From Porphyromonadaceae bacterium UBA2720 (GTDB lineage Bacteria; Bacteroidota; Bacteroidia; Bacteroidales; Muribaculaceae), in NCBI GenBank assembly GCA_002353885.1, contig DEKO01000134.1:1-25067 (forward strand): 25,067 bases of DNA, in the 5' to 3' direction. Position numbers and translations under genes: made by a program. Positions within the stretch are counted from its first letter, which is position 1, and every line of letters starts with the position of its first letter. Under the pieces are notes generated by a model. The model saw nothing but the letters and a program-made list of their open reading frames with translations. It did no database searches and had not been told where the DNA came from. Below, in pieces: positions 13,798 through 23,700 of the stretch.

Positions 13798-15933
13798 ATG
13801 AGACTAAAGAGTACATGCCTCATCGCGCTGGCTTTGATTGTCTGCACGATGATGGCGCAAGCACGAGAGTATTCGCCCAAGTTCTACTGCGGCGTGGTCA
13901 AGGCCGACTCCTGGACCATGAACAATAACCTTGAGGGCATCTATGAGTTCGACCTTGCCGGTCAAACATTGACCAAGCTCACCGAGGGCCGCGATGTCTA
14001 TCAGGCTCCGCTGGGCGGTGCCGTCTATGAGGACGGAAAGATGAAGGGCATACACTTCAAGACCGTATGGGATGACTTCGACCAGACCAACACCTATATC
14101 CTCTACCATGTTGAGTATGACATGGAGACATGGGAGCGTACGCTCGCCGTCACCTTGGGCGACATGGACCGCAACTACATCAGCAGCTGTGGCATGGCCC
14201 ACGACCCGGTCACCGGCAAGAACTATGGCATCTTCTATAACTTCAACATGAACTGGCAGGTGGTCAACCGCAAACTGGCCACCATCGACTTCTCGACCAA
14301 CACCCCCACGCGCACCATCCTGGGCAATGCTTCTATCCCCATGGCCGCCATTGCCTGCAACGACCAGGGCGTGCTCTATGGCATCGGCCAGGACGGCTGG
14401 CTCTATGCCATCAGCACGGCCAATGTGGGCAGCGGCACCGAGGTCGAGGTCATGCCCCTGGGCGACCTGGGCATCGACAACATCTCGACCAACCCCAGCT
14501 CGATGACCTATGACGCGCACACCGGCCGCTTCTACTGGAGTGTCGTGCTCAGCGACCAGAAGTGCTACCTCTATGAGGTCAATCCCACAGTCGGTTCGGT
14601 GGCTGCAACCCAGCTGATGAACACGCCCGACAACTCGTGGCTGGTCAACCTGTGCGTCATCGAGCCCAAGGCGGCCGACGAGGCACCCGCTGCAGTGACC
14701 GACCTGACTGCAACCTTCGATGGTGCATCGACCACCGGCACTGTGTCGTTCACGGCGCCCACCACTACCTATGAGGGCAATCCCTTGACCGGCACGCTCG
14801 ACTACACCATCACGGCCAATGGTGCTGAGGTGGCCACTGGCACCGTCGAGGCGGGCGCACAAGCCCAAGCCACGGTCACCGTGCCTTCCGGCGATGTGGA
14901 GATCATTGCCACCGTGGCCAATGAGGCCGGTAACAGCCCCGAGGCCAAGCTCTCGCTCTATGTTGGCCCCGAGACCCCCAATGCGCCCACCGACGTGACG
15001 CTCGACTACAACTACGACACGCACCAGGCCATCGTCACCTGGCAGGCACCCACAACGGGCGCTCATGGACAGGAACTCAATCCCGAGGCGCTGACCTACA
15101 ATGTCTATCGCATGCCGGACAACACCTTGGTAGCCGAGGCTATGACGGGCACCACACTCACCGATGACTTCAATCCCGACCAACTGGCGGCATATATTTA
15201 TAAGGTGGAAGCCATCAACGACGGCATCACCGGCGAGGCTGCTGAGTCCAACAAAGCTGTCATCGGCCCGGCATTGGATGTGCCTTACGCCAACTACTTC
15301 AACACCGAGGCCAGCTTCGACCTGCTCACGGTGCTCGACAACAACCACGATGGAGTCACATGGCACTGGGAACGCCAGTACTCGGGCGGCGGACGCGCAA
15401 CCTACTACCGCTCGACCGAGAACAATGCCGACGACTGGCTGCTCACACCGCCCATCAACCTCAAGCGTGGAGCCACCTACAGCATCACCTTCGATGCCAA
15501 CACTGCCATCAGCAACGATGTCGACTATATGGATGTGGCCTATGGACAGGGACTCAACACCGAGACCTACGACACGCTCTTCGACCACATCATCATGAAC
15601 GAACCCATCACCCACACCTACCGCAACGACACCATCGTGCCGGCCAAGACCGGAGTCTACTACTTCGGCTTCCATTGCACCAGCGTGGCGGGCTATGGCT
15701 GGCTCTTGCTCAAAAACATCAGCATCAGCATGCTGCAGGACGCTCCAGCACTGCTGGGCGACGTCAATGGTGACGGAACTGTCGATATTGCCGATGTCAA
15801 CATCCTGATTGACATCATGCTGGGCAAGGACAGCGCAGCGGGCTACGATGGCCGTGCCTACATCACCGAGGGTGACCAAGACGTTGACATCGCCGATGTC
15901 AATGGCGTCATCAACATCATGCTTGGCAAATGA
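13798..15933 (+). CDS. secreted multidomain protein with Fn3-like, cleaved-adhesin-like and C-terminal dockerin domains
   Basis: The start is the ATG at 13798, giving 711 residues. A longer frame from a TTG at 13762 lies inside the promoter and is rejected. A signal peptide (1 to about 22, ending AQA) is followed by a strand-rich, propeller-like region (about 25-290, with repeated GVLYGIGQDGWLYAIS-type motifs) and two Fn3-like domains (about 295-390 and 394-490). Next is a cleaved-adhesin/choice-of-anchor-J-like domain (about 494-646) containing DDWLLTPPINL and GVYYFGFHCTS. The last 58 residues form a type I dockerin: two calcium-loop/helix repeats, GDVNGDGTVDIADVNILIDI (654-673) and GDQDVDIADVNGVINIML. 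The protein should be exported and may dock onto a cohesin partner or use the module otherwise. No enzymatic domain is evident. It is monocistronic. Confidence 0.87.
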   Translation: MRLKSTCLIALALIVCTMMAQAREYSPKFYCGVVKADSWTMNNNLEGIYEFDLAGQTLTKLTEGRDVYQAPLGGAVYEDGKMKGIHFKTVWDDFDQTNTYILYHVEYDMETWERTLAVTLGDMDRNYISSCGMAHDPVTGKNYGIFYNFNMNWQVVNRKLATIDFSTNTPTRTILGNASIPMAAIACNDQGVLYGIGQDGWLYAISTANVGSGTEVEVMPLGDLGIDNISTNPSSMTYDAHTGRFYWSVVLSDQKCYLYEVNPTVGSVAATQLMNTPDNSWLVNLCVIEPKAADEAPAAVTDLTATFDGASTTGTVSFTAPTTTYEGNPLTGTLDYTITANGAEVATGTVEAGAQAQATVTVPSGDVEIIATVANEAGNSPEAKLSLYVGPETPNAPTDVTLDYNYDTHQAIVTWQAPTTGAHGQELNPEALTYNVYRMPDNTLVAEAMTGTTLTDDFNPDQLAAYIYKVEAINDGITGEAAESNKAVIGPALDVPYANYFNTEASFDLLTVLDNNHDGVTWHWERQYSGGGRATYYRSTENNADDWLLTPPINLKRGATYSITFDANTAISNDVDYMDVAYGQGLNTETYDTLFDHIIMNEPITHTYRNDTIVPAKTGVYYFGFHCTSVAGYGWLLLKNISISMLQDAPALLGDVNGDGTVDIADVNILIDIMLGKDSAAGYDGRAYITEGDQDVDIADVNGVINIMLGK

Positions 15934-15960
15934 CATCCAACAGGATGTACAGCACTGAGA

Positions 15961-15990
15961 AATGCCGCGACTTTTCGCGGCATTTTTGTT
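15961..15990 (+). terminator. intrinsic terminator after the dockerin-protein gene
   Basis: AATGCCGCG and CGCGGCATT form a perfect 9-bp stem around ACTTTT, followed by a T run. It lies 27 bp after the stop codon. Confidence 0.9.
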
Positions 15991-16014
15991 GGTGGCTAAA
16001 AAAATGGGTAAATT

Positions 16015-16048
16015 TTTGTTGCTGATTCAGAGAAATTTTGTAATTTTG
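16015..16048 (+). promoter_or_regulatory. probable promoter of the 2-oxoacid oxidoreductase operon
   Basis: The -7 box TAATTTTG (16041-16048) is a full match. The -33 box is either TTTG at 16015 (22-bp spacer) or GTTG at 16018 (19-bp spacer). The resulting leader of about 80 nt has a GC-rich middle part but no riboswitch that I recognise. Confidence 0.6.
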
Positions 16049-16133
16049 CCGAATGAGAAATTAACGGTGTCCGTCTGGCCGTCCGACCCGGCGTGCACCA
16101 CTACGTAAACCATAACATAAAAACTAATAACAA

Positions 16134-16364
16134 ATGGCTAAAATTAGAGGTGCTGTAACTGTCAACACCGAGCGTTGCAAGGGATGTAACCTTTGCGTTG
16201 TCGCTTGTCCGTGCGATGTGCTCGGGTTGCAACCCAAGGAAGTGAACGATCGCGGATACCATTTTGCCTACATGGCTAATCCCGACAAGTGCATTGGCTG
16301 CGCCAGCTGCGCGCTCGTGTGCCCCGACGCATGCATCGAGGTTTATAAAGTGGTCGAGAAATAA
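16134..16364 (+). CDS. korD: 2-oxoacid:ferredoxin oxidoreductase, ferredoxin-like delta subunit (2x[4Fe-4S])
   Basis: This 76-residue protein carries two [4Fe-4S] binding motifs of the form CxxCxxCxxxC: Cys15, 18, 21, 25 (CKGCNLCVVAC) and Cys53, 56, 59, 63 (CIGCASCALVC). Each is followed by the usual C-P. Cys27 and Cys67 are additional. It passes electrons from the thiamine-diphosphate subunit to ferredoxin and is the delta subunit of four-subunit enzymes. It is the first gene of an operon in the order delta, alpha, beta, gamma (gaps of 41, 7 and 17 bp). Whether the enzyme uses 2-oxoglutarate or branched-chain 2-oxoacids cannot be settled here, so the symbol is by position in the operon. Confidence 0.9.
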   Translation: MAKIRGAVTVNTERCKGCNLCVVACPCDVLGLQPKEVNDRGYHFAYMANPDKCIGCASCALVCPDACIEVYKVVEK

Positions 16365-16405
16365 TCCTTAACTAGTAACTCAATTAACATTAAACTATCG
16401 TAATA

Positions 16406-17491
16406 ATGAAAGATGAAGTAACCTTGATGAAAGGTAATGAGGCCCTGGCCATGGCTGCTATCCGCTATGGTGCTGATGCCTATTTTGGCTATCCCATTAC
16501 CCCGCAGAGCGAGGTGCTCGAGAAGCTCGAGGAGGAGATGCCCTGGGAGACCACTGGTATGGTTGTTCTGCAAGCCGAGAGCGAAGTGGCTGCAATCAAT
16601 ATGGTGTATGGCGGTGCAATGACTGGTAAGGCCGTCTTCACTTCTACCTCAAGCCCAGGCTTTAGCCTCATGCAGGAGGGTGTGTCTTATCTCGCAGCTA
16701 GCGAGGTGCCGGCGCTGTTGATCAATGTGCAGCGTGGTGGCCCAGGTCTGGGTACCATCCATGCCTCACAGGCCGACTACTTCCAGGCTTGCAAGGGTGG
16801 TGGCCATGGCGACTACCACATGATTGTCCTCGCACCGAGCAGCGTGCAGGAGATGGCCGACATGGTCGCACTTGGATTTGACCTGGCATTCAAATATCGC
16901 TGCGTGTCGATGATTCTGGCCGACGGTACCATCGGTCAGCTCATGGAGAAGGTTGTCCTGCCCGAGCAGCGTCCGCGCCGCACCGACGAGGAGATCCGCC
17001 AGCAGTGCCCATGGGCCGTCAACGGCCGCAAGGGCATGCGCCCCAGCAATGTCATCACCAGCCTTGAGCTTGACGATGACAAGATGGAAGAGAACAACTG
17101 GCGCTTCCAGGCTACCTATCGCGAGATTGAGAAGAATGAGACCCGTTGCGAACTTGTTGACGTCGAAGACTGCGACTACATGATCACTGCCTTCGGTACC
17201 ACAGCACGCATCGCCATGAAGACCATGGAGCTGGCACGCAAGGAGGGTATCAAGGTCGGTCTGTTCCGCCCCATCACCCTGTGGCCCTTCCCCGAGAAGG
17301 AACTCCGTGAGGCTGCCAAGAACGTCAAGGGCATCCTCTGCGTCGAGCTCAATGCTGGCCAGATGATCGAGGATGTCAAGCTGGCTGTCGAGTGCAAGAT
17401 GCCGGTTGAGCACTATGGCCGTTTCGGTGGCAATGTGCCCACTCCCGATGAGCTGTTGAACGTATTGAAAGAGAAACTCATTAATAAGTAA
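16406..17491 (+). CDS. vorB: 2-oxoacid:ferredoxin oxidoreductase alpha subunit (VorB/KorA type)
   Basis: This 361-residue subunit carries the pyrimidine-binding and transketolase C-terminal-like domains of the pyruvate:ferredoxin oxidoreductase superfamily. The N-terminal AYFGYPITPQSEVLEKLEEE (about 25-44) and the conserved Glu58-containing QAESEVAAINMVYGGAM lie in the cofactor-binding domain. STSSPGFSLMQEGVSYLAASE (80-100) and NVQRGGPGLGT (107-117) are family signatures. The C-terminal domain (about 250-355) holds GLFRPITLWPFPEKEL. With the beta subunit it decarboxylates a 2-oxoacid to acyl-CoA and reduced ferredoxin. Proteins of this length in Bacteroidota are commonly named 3-methyl-2-oxobutanoate dehydrogenase VorB, though 2-oxoglutarate is an equally plausible substrate. 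It overlaps nothing and lies 41 bp after the delta gene. Confidence 0.93.
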   Translation: MKDEVTLMKGNEALAMAAIRYGADAYFGYPITPQSEVLEKLEEEMPWETTGMVVLQAESEVAAINMVYGGAMTGKAVFTSTSSPGFSLMQEGVSYLAASEVPALLINVQRGGPGLGTIHASQADYFQACKGGGHGDYHMIVLAPSSVQEMADMVALGFDLAFKYRCVSMILADGTIGQLMEKVVLPEQRPRRTDEEIRQQCPWAVNGRKGMRPSNVITSLELDDDKMEENNWRFQATYREIEKNETRCELVDVEDCDYMITAFGTTARIAMKTMELARKEGIKVGLFRPITLWPFPEKELREAAKNVKGILCVELNAGQMIEDVKLAVECKMPVEHYGRFGGNVPTPDELLNVLKEKLINK

Positions 17492-17498
17492 TAACGCA

Positions 17499-18278
17499 AT
17501 GGAAATGAACGATATCATTAAACCTGAGAATAAAGTTTATTCTGCACCCGCGCTGCTGAACCAAGTTCACATGCACTATTGCCCTGGTTGCAGCCATGGC
17601 GTTGTACACAAACTGGTCGCACAGGTCATCGAAGAGATGGGTGTAGCCGACAAGGCTATCGGCGTGTCGCCCGTGGGCTGCGCTGTGTTTGCCTATAACT
17701 ATATCGACATCGACTGGGAGGAGGCTCCTCACGGTCGCGCTACCGCACTGGCCACCGCCGCCAAGCGTCTCTGGCCCGAGAACCTGGTGTTCACCTACCA
17801 GGGCGATGGTGACTTCTCGGCTATCGGCACCTGCGAGTCGATTCACGCTTGCAACCGTGGCGAGAACATCGCTATCATCTTCATCAACAATGCCATCTAT
17901 GGCATGACTGGTGGACAGATGGCTCCCACTACGCTGTTGGGACAGAAGACCGCAACTTGCCCCTACGGACGTCGTCCGGACCTGAATGGTTATCCCCTGG
18001 CCATCACTCCGCTGCTGGCTCAACTCGACGGTACATGCTATGTGACCCGTCAGAGCGTGCACACGCCCGCCAGCGTGCGCAAGACCAAGGCTGCGCTGCG
18101 CAAGGCTTTTGAGAACAGCATCAACTGCAAGGGCACATCGGTGGTCGAGATTGTCAGCGCCTGCAACACAGGCTGGAAACTCACTCCCGAGAAGGCCAAC
18201 AAGTGGATGGAAGAGAACATGTTCGCCAAGTATCCTCTGGGTGACTTGAAGAACTTAGAAGATGGTATTCAACGATAA
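17499..18278 (+). CDS. korB: 2-oxoacid:ferredoxin oxidoreductase beta subunit (thiamine diphosphate-binding)
   Basis: This 259-residue catalytic subunit binds thiamine diphosphate/Mg through GDGDFSAIG (102-110) and the matching NNAIYGMTGGQ (130-140). Four cysteines in the positions expected for a [4Fe-4S] cluster are visible: Cys28 and Cys31 (CPGCSHG), Cys61 (SPVGCAVF) and Cys222 (SACNTGW). The subunit therefore looks redox competent. The start at 17499 lies 7 bp after the alpha-subunit stop. A second ATG two codons later (17505) is possible. With alpha, gamma and delta it links 2-oxoacid oxidation to ferredoxin in anaerobic central or branched-chain metabolism. Confidence 0.94.
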   Translation: MEMNDIIKPENKVYSAPALLNQVHMHYCPGCSHGVVHKLVAQVIEEMGVADKAIGVSPVGCAVFAYNYIDIDWEEAPHGRATALATAAKRLWPENLVFTYQGDGDFSAIGTCESIHACNRGENIAIIFINNAIYGMTGGQMAPTTLLGQKTATCPYGRRPDLNGYPLAITPLLAQLDGTCYVTRQSVHTPASVRKTKAALRKAFENSINCKGTSVVEIVSACNTGWKLTPEKANKWMEENMFAKYPLGDLKNLEDGIQR

Positions 18279-18295
18279 AAACATTAGAAGACACT

Positions 18296-18832
18296 ATGAT
18301 TAACGAAATAGTTATCGCCGGATTTGGCGGACAGGGTGTGTTGTCGATGGGTAAGATCCTGGCATACTCTGGACTGATGGAAGACAAGGAGGTTTGCTGG
18401 CTGCCATCTTATGGTCCCGAACAGCGTGGTGGCACCGCCAACGTCACCGTTATCGTGAGCGATGAGCGCATCAGCTCGCCCGTGCTGAACACCTACGATG
18501 TCGTGGTCGTGCTCAACCAGCAGAGCCTTGACAAGTTTGAGAGCAAGGTCAAGCCTGGTGGCATCCTGATGTATGACACCTATGGCATCCACAAGAAACC
18601 CACTCGCACCGACATCACGATTTATCCCATCGATGCAACTGAGGCTACGATTGAGATGAACAACAGCAAGACGTTCAACATGATTGTGCTGGGTGCTCTG
18701 CTGCACGTGCGTCCCATGGTCACCATCGAGAGCGTGCTCAAGGCACTCAAGAAGACACTGCCCGAGCGTCACCACCACCTCATCCCGCTCAATGAGCAGG
18801 CACTGAACAAGGGTGCAAGCCTCATCAAGTAA
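18296..18832 (+). CDS. korC: 2-oxoacid:ferredoxin oxidoreductase gamma subunit
   Basis: This 178-residue protein is the gamma (catalytic gamma-like) subunit. The N-terminal IVIAGFGGQGVLSMGKILAY (6-25) and LPSYGPEQRGGTANVTVIVS (36-55) are family hallmarks. DVVVVLNQQSLDKFESKVKPGG forms the next conserved part of the domain. It is thought to contribute to coenzyme A binding and assembly of the complex. It starts 17 bp after the beta gene and is the last gene of the operon, followed by a strong terminator. Length is normal and no key element is missing. Confidence 0.93.
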   Translation: MINEIVIAGFGGQGVLSMGKILAYSGLMEDKEVCWLPSYGPEQRGGTANVTVIVSDERISSPVLNTYDVVVVLNQQSLDKFESKVKPGGILMYDTYGIHKKPTRTDITIYPIDATEATIEMNNSKTFNMIVLGALLHVRPMVTIESVLKALKKTLPERHHHLIPLNEQALNKGASLIK

Positions 18833-18852
18833 GGCCCACCGCATTCTCTATT

Positions 18853-18889
18853 ACAAGCCCCGTCAAGTGATGGGGCTTGTTTTTTTTTA
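18853..18889 (+). terminator. intrinsic terminator of the 2-oxoacid oxidoreductase operon
   Basis: ACAAGCCCC pairs perfectly with GGGGCTTGT across a 10-nt loop and is followed by nine or so T residues. It begins about 20 bp after the korC stop. Confidence 0.95.
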
Positions 18890-18900
18890 GTTGTCCCCCT

Positions 18901-18944
18901 AGCCACTACAGGAAGTCCCCCCCCTTCAGGGGGGATTTAGGGGG
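18901..18944. repeat. C-rich dispersed intergenic repeat, copy 2 (inverted)
   Basis: The reverse complement matches 7162-7204: CCCCCTAAATCCCCCCTGAA, then a G run, then GGACTTCCTGTAGTGGCT. It sits between two convergent operons. Confidence 0.75.
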
Positions 18945-18954
18945 GGATTACCAA

Positions 18955-18989
18955 AGATTGCCGATGCCCATCGCGGGCACCGGCAATCT
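18955..18989 (-). terminator. hairpin downstream of susD, probable terminator
   Basis: AGATTGCCG pairs with CGGCAATCT, and an inner GCCC/GGGC extends the stem with one mismatch. On the minus strand it lies about 46 bp after the susD stop. The tract after it is only weakly T-rich, so efficiency is uncertain. Confidence 0.55.
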
Positions 18990-19034
18990 CACTCAAGGTT
19001 GTGCTTATGATTAAAAAATGTGTGTTGCAGGTTG

Positions 19035-20651
19035 TTACTGGTTGTTCAGGTTCCAGTTGGCTGGCGTAATCACACCATCGCTCACGGCCTTGTTGTAGTC
19101 AGTCTCACGAGTCGGGATCATGAAGCGCCACTCGTTCTTCTCCTGCGGCTCGATGGTCACAGCCAGTGTGGCCAGGAAGTTGCCGCCCTCGCCGGCATTG
19201 TGGCGAACCAGCGTGTCCTTCCAGCGTTTGAGGTCAAACCAGTCGAAGCCTTCGCCCCACAGCTCGATGCGGCGGTAGAGCTTGATCTCGTTCATCAAGT
19301 CATCGCCTGTCTTGTCGCATGCGTACTCAGGGTCGCGGCCGCTGGTCTTGTTCAGGGCAATCAGGGCTGCCTGGGCTGCGGCATCATTTCCGAGCATGTG
19401 CTCGGCCTCTGCCTCGATCAGGTACATTTCGCTCGAACGGAAGAAGTTCAGGTCACCAACACCCGGAGTGTCGTTGCAACGTACCTTCCACTGCATGTAG
19501 GCATACACATTGGCGTTGCTCAGCAGGTCGGGCTTGGCGGCACGGGTGTTCTTGGCCAGTTGGGTACTGTTAGCTGCCTGGCCGGTCGAGGCGGTGTAGG
19601 GATAGGTCTGCACGTTGCCCTCATCATCCACGTAGGTCGGGTCGAGCCACCACTGCTTGCGCACGTCGCTGGCCGGAATCTGCTCAAACAGCTCCTTGCT
19701 GATGCACTTGGGATAGTTGCGCACGTTGCCGGCGTTGCTGTTGTAGGCAATGTAGGCATGATAGCTGTAGTAGTACAGCGTCTGGTCGGTGGCACTGTAG
19801 CCACCCCAAATCCACTCGGGATTGTCCTTTGCCGTGCAGAATCCGGTGGACAGCAGCAGCTTGTTGCTCATCAGCGGATAGTTGGCACGAGCCAGCTTGG
19901 CATACTCCGATGCGGTCGACCAGTCATTGCGAGTGAGGGCGGCACGGGCATAGATGGCATAAGCCACCTCAATGTCGGGCAGGAAGAACTCGTCGCTCTC
20001 GCGGTGCTTGCCCGACGACTTGTACAGTGCGATGGCGTCATCCAGATCTTTGTAGACACGCTCGTAGGCATCGGCCAGCGAGGTCAGCGGATAGTCGCCC
20101 ATCGACTCGTCCAGTCGGAGCACCAGACCCGGGCAGTTGCCGTTGTCCGAGTCGACCCAACGCTTGCAGTAGAGCTGAGTCAGCATGAAGAACGAGTAGG
20201 CGCGGAACGTCAGGGCCTGAGCCTTGATGAAGTCGCGGTCTTCCTGGGTACCTTCTGCACCGTCGATGCGCTCAACGATGGTGTTGGCGTTGCCGATGAT
20301 CTTGTAGTAGTAGAACCAGGGATAGTAGGTGTAAGAACTGTTGGGCGTGTCGTGGTTGTTCTGGTTGATGAGTAGCGCCCAGCCATTCAGGTTGACATAG
20401 AAGTCCTGGCCAGGGTAGTTGCCATACCACATCTTGATGCAGCCCTCGCCGCACATGCCCTGGGTGCCCAGATACTGGTTCATCATGATACGCGCTAGGC
20501 CATTGACGGCATACTTGGCGTTGTCGGTGTTCTCAAAGACGGTGGTGATACCGGCCTCGGCAGTGGGCTCGGTGTTCAGGAAGTCGCCCGAACACGATGA
20601 CAGACCCAGTGCTGCGACACCTGCTAACAGCATATATTTGATCTTGTTCAT
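19035..20651 (-). CDS. SusD/RagB-family nutrient-binding outer membrane lipoprotein
   Basis: This 538-residue lipoprotein starts with a signal ending in the lipobox LSSC (Cys20), followed by SGDFLNTEPTAE, the usual beginning of mature SusD-like proteins. The helical TPR-like scaffold is seen in AKYAVNGLARIMMNQYL and DFIKAQALTFRAYSFFMLTQ (about 162-181). The C-terminal RRIELWGEGFDWFDLKRWKD is a strong family signature. It captures substrate at the cell surface and closes over the SusC-type transporter encoded 55 bp upstream. The substrate (glycan or peptide) cannot be told. No glycosidase, surface glycan-binding lipoprotein or regulator follows it in this window. The gene ends facing the convergent oxidoreductase operon. 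Confidence 0.95.
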   Translation of the reverse strand: MNKIKYMLLAGVAALGLSSCSGDFLNTEPTAEAGITTVFENTDNAKYAVNGLARIMMNQYLGTQGMCGEGCIKMWYGNYPGQDFYVNLNGWALLINQNNHDTPNSSYTYYPWFYYYKIIGNANTIVERIDGAEGTQEDRDFIKAQALTFRAYSFFMLTQLYCKRWVDSDNGNCPGLVLRLDESMGDYPLTSLADAYERVYKDLDDAIALYKSSGKHRESDEFFLPDIEVAYAIYARAALTRNDWSTASEYAKLARANYPLMSNKLLLSTGFCTAKDNPEWIWGGYSATDQTLYYYSYHAYIAYNSNAGNVRNYPKCISKELFEQIPASDVRKQWWLDPTYVDDEGNVQTYPYTASTGQAANSTQLAKNTRAAKPDLLSNANVYAYMQWKVRCNDTPGVGDLNFFRSSEMYLIEAEAEHMLGNDAAAQAALIALNKTSGRDPEYACDKTGDDLMNEIKLYRRIELWGEGFDWFDLKRWKDTLVRHNAGEGGNFLATLAVTIEPQEKNEWRFMIPTRETDYNKAVSDGVITPANWNLNNQ

Positions 20652-20706
20652 AATATATCTTATTTAAGAATTCATTATTTGATAGGGATACAATGATGTC
20701 AAATGA

Positions 20707-23700
20707 TTAGAAACCCACCTTGACACCGAACGAGAACACGCGGGGAGTCACCAGATAGTCGCCCACATAGCCGCTCCAGTTCTGTTGCGGGTTCATACCC
20801 TTGCGGGCGGTCTTGGTGAACAGGTTCTCGACCGTCGCGTTGAGCGCAATGTTGGTGAAGCCAATCTTGTTCAGAATGGTGCGCGGCAGGCGGTAGGTTA
20901 GGCCGATGTTCTTCACGATGAAGTAGTTCGACGACGTGATGTAGCGCGAGCTGGCCGAGGTGTTGTTGCTGTTGTAGTCAGAGTAGACGGCCGGAGCGAC
21001 ACCCGTGTTCAGTCGGCTGGCAGGGTAGTTGACATACTCAATGTCGTTGGCACCCTTCACAGTCAGTTCATCGACATTGTAGGTGGGCACATTGCCCTCA
21101 AGGTCTTTGACCCAGGCATTGGTCATGTCGGCGTGGATGGCGCTGGGCGAACCACCCATCGATGTCAGGCTCTGGTAGGTCCAGTCGATGCACTTGCCAC
21201 CTAGCTGGAAGGCAAAGATGGCACTCAGCGTGAAGTCCTTGTAGTCAAACGTCGGGTTGAGGCTGCCGTAGAACTTGGGCACTGCGCTGCCATGCCACTC
21301 ACGCTTGCCGTAGGTCGAAGCCTTGTAGACGTAAGGCACGCCATTGATAATGACATACTCGCTAGCGGGGATAGCCGAACGGTTACCAATCTCCTCTGCA
21401 CTGACCATGCCAGGGATGTAGTAGTCCACGTCATTGAAGGTGTAGAGTGATTTACCTGTCATGTCATCGACACCCTTATAAGTATAGGTGTAGAACGAAT
21501 ACATGGGCTTGCCCTCACGGTAGTTGTACTGGCCAGTCTGATAGCCGGCATGATATTCGTCGGTTGTCTCCGACACGTTGTAGATGTCGGGCATCTTGGT
21601 AATCTTGTTGCTCAGATAGGTCATGTTCAGGCCCATGTTGAAGCGGAAGTCACGAGTCTTGACAACATCGACATCGGCCGAGAACTCAAGACCACGGTTC
21701 ACCATGTTGCCCAGGTTGACCTGAACCTGAGCAACAGCGCTGCTGGTACTAGTGGCACCGGCCGACAGCGGGTGGTTGAGGTTGAAAATCAGGTCGTAAG
21801 AAGCCTTGTTGAAGAACTCCACGCTGAAGTTCAAGCGGTTGAACAGACGGCCCTCAAGACCGACACTCAGGTTGCGAACCGACTCCCACGACAGTAACTC
21901 GGCATCGTTCTGGCTCTTGAACAGAGCGGTCATGCCGCCGTTGACCGAGTAGTCGTACAAGGGCATGTAGGCATAGTAGTCGGCACTGCGGTCGTTACCC
22001 ACCTCACCGTATGCGGCACGGAACTTCAGATTGTTGATCCAGTCATACTGGCGGATGAAGTCCTCACGGCTCAGAATCCAGCTGGCACCCAGGCTGTAGA
22101 AGTTGCCCCAGCGGTGGTCGGGATGGAAGCGCGAGCTGCCGTCGCGGCGGAACGAGGCCTCAAAGGCATACTTGTCGTCCAGGACGTAACGCACACGGCC
22201 CAGGTAGCTCTCCTTGCGGTCGTTGTTCTCATAGTCATACAGGCTCTGGATGTCCGAGAACGTAATCATCGACTCCTTGCCGGCAATAGCCTCCTGGGCT
22301 TTGAAGCCGTACAGGTAGTTGTATTTATAGTAGTAGGTCTCGTGGCCAAGCAGCACCTCAAAGGCATGACGGTCGGCGTAGGTGTGGTTCCAGTTGATCA
22401 GCTGCTGGAATGTGTAGTTCTTGTAGCGATAGATGGTGCGCTTGGTGCGGCCGTGGTTGCCCATACCGTCGCCGATGATGGCGTTGTTGTAGGTGCGGTT
22501 CTCGGTGTTGCGCACGTTCAGGTCACCCTTGACAGTCAAATCAAAACCGTAGGGCAGTACCAGAGTGATGTAGCCCTGAGAATTCAGCGTGTTGCGATAG
22601 GTCTTGTCCATATCCAGCTCGGTCTCCCACAGATAGTGGCGACCGGGATACTGCGTACGGTTCATGTTGTAGTCCACGCCATTGTACGACTGGTTGTCGC
22701 CCGAGTCATACACCTTGTTGCCATACTCGTCAAGGACATAGGCACCGGTCGCACTGTTCAAGTCATGCAGGTGGATGGGATAGATGGGAGCGATGTTGCG
22801 GCAATAGCCGAAAGCGTTCTTGTAGCTGTCCTCGTCCTCGCTGTGGAACTTGGTGAACTGGTGCGAGCCGGCCACAGTCAGACCTGCCTTGAACCACTTG
22901 ACCGGCTCCAGGTTGACACGGGCACGCCCAGTCAATCGCTCGAAGCCCGACTCTCTGGTGTAGCCATCCTCCTTGGTGTAGCCGACGCCGAAGTAGTAGT
23001 TGGCCTTCTGGTTGCCACCATCGCCGGTCAGCGTGTACTCCTGACGGAAACCGCTGCGGATAGCGGCCTTGAACCAGTCGAGGTCGCCGGCAATGTCGCT
23101 CTTGATCTGGGCGTCATCGCGCAGATAGATACCATTGTACAGCTGGTCGTCGGGCAAGTTGAAGATGTTGTAGTGCAGCGAGCCATCGATGATGCCGGCA
23201 ATCTTGTTCTCGGCGTCACCGGTACCGGCGATGCGGATGGCGTCGGCCCAGCTCATCACCTTGGGCGTACCGTCAGCGTTCTTGCCGCTGTTGCCGGCCA
23301 GGTGAATCTCGCGGGCATAGCTCTGCATCATCGCACTCATCCACTGGCGAGCGTTCATGCGGTCATACTCGGGGATGCCTCGATTGTAGGTACCCAGCAT
23401 CGCCGACACGTTGACACGCACCTTGTCGTTGCGGCCCTTCTTGGTGTTGATTAGGATCACACCATTGCCGGCGCGGCTGCCATACAGGGCGGCCGAGGTC
23501 GCGTCCTTGAGCACGGTGATGCTCTCGATGTCGGCACTGTTCAGGTCGCTGATGTTGCCGCCGTAGGGGACACCGTCAATCACATACAGGGGCTCGTTGC
23601 TGCCGTTGATCGACGAGAAACCGCGGATGCGGATGGCGGCATCGCTACCGGGCTGGCCATAGGTCGAGTTGACCACCAGACCGGTCGTGGTGCCCTCCAG

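Noticed and set aside
13804..15936. Minus-strand open frame of 710 codons opposite the dockerin protein
   Set aside because: It is an antisense shadow of a GC-rich gene. The plus-strand frame has a signal peptide, known domains, a promoter and a terminator.
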